Program-made: the position numbers and the translations under genes
In this document: one piece after another, positions 5,265 to 5,270 of the stretch
Layout of the letters: every line of letters starts with the position of its first letter
Numbering within the stretch: position 1 is the stretch's first letter
The notes under the pieces: generated by a model
Told to the model about the DNA's origin: nothing
What the model saw: the letters and a program-made list of their open reading frames with translations, nothing else
Database searches by the model: none
Assembly (NCBI GenBank): GCA_900539725.1
Contig: UQDI01000043.1
Coordinates: 1 to 5,270 of the forward strand
Direction of reading: 5' to 3'
Length of the DNA: 5,270 nucleotides
DNA from: an uncultured Eubacteriales bacterium
GTDB lineage: Bacteria; Bacillota; Clostridia; Tissierellales; Peptoniphilaceae

Positions 5265-5270
5265 ATGAAA
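5265..5270 (+). CDS. Transposase orfA start (first two codons only)
   Basis: ATGAAA at the window edge lies eight bases after AAGGGGG, inside a recognisable IS3-family left end. Only Met-Lys is visible, so the assignment rests on context. In this family orfA encodes a small helix-turn-helix protein that is fused to orfB by frameshifting. Confidence 0.5.

Larger units (their letters stand above)
5219..5270 (+). mobile_element. IS3-family (IS150-like) insertion sequence, left end, partial
   Basis: The sequence from TGTACTGCCCCCTTAAATCC through GGACA resembles the left terminal inverted repeat of IS150-group elements (TGTACTG-x-CCC...GGACA, from memory). It is followed by an AAGGGGG ribosome site (5251-5257) and ATGAAA at 5265, the expected start of the transposase orfA. 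The rest, including orfB and the right end, lies outside the window. It has inserted inside the third copy of the recurring terminator hairpin, after its left arm. Confidence 0.75.

Overview
This window is AT-rich chromosomal DNA. The 3' end of a 5S rRNA, strong AAAGGAGG-type ribosome sites and codon preference point to a low-GC Gram-positive anaerobe (Firmicutes in the broad sense). A Clostridia or Tissierellia-type organism such as Peptoniphilus or Anaerococcus is a guess from general resemblance, not something the sequence proves. All genes read on the plus strand.

Layout. (1) Positions 1-92 hold the end of a ribosomal RNA operon: the 5S rRNA tail and its intrinsic terminator. (2) Positions 91-919 hold a one-gene unit encoding a membrane-anchored protein resembling Bacillus YfjL. 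Its promoter overlaps the rRNA terminator T-tract, and it ends in a hairpin terminator. (3) Positions 966-4623 hold a restriction-modification operon. The first gene encodes a fused endonuclease/adenine methyltransferase (N-terminal PE-X12-EDK nuclease motif, then DPCCG and NPPY methylase motifs). The second overlaps it by 8 nt and encodes a specificity (S) subunit with two target-recognition domains (TRDs). This is the layout of BcgI-like Type IIB systems, with no separate R gene. (4) Positions 4598-5169 hold a small, probably 5'-truncated gene that looks like the C-terminal end of a toxin-type protein, overlapping a 110-aa gene that may be its immunity partner. (5) From 5219 an IS3-family (IS150-like) insertion sequence begins and runs out of the window.

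The main discovery is in the S gene. Immediately after the second TRD lies a tract of 13 TA units (4034-4059). In the present state the frame stops at a TAG formed by the last TA and the next base, giving a complete-looking 357-aa two-TRD S protein. A third, intact TRD module follows in another frame (4059-4595). One more TA unit, or two fewer, would join them into a 536- or 534-aa three-TRD protein. The sequence therefore looks like a phase-variable switch between a two-TRD and a three-TRD specificity subunit, rather than a simple on/off switch.

A second theme is a recurring hairpin, AGCGTGGC...CCACGCT, at three module borders (897-915, 4601-4620, and a left half at 5207-5216). The third copy is cut by the IS, and about 35 bp around copies two and three form a direct repeat bracketing the small gene pair. 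This suggests that cassettes were assembled by recombination at terminators downstream of the rRNA operon.
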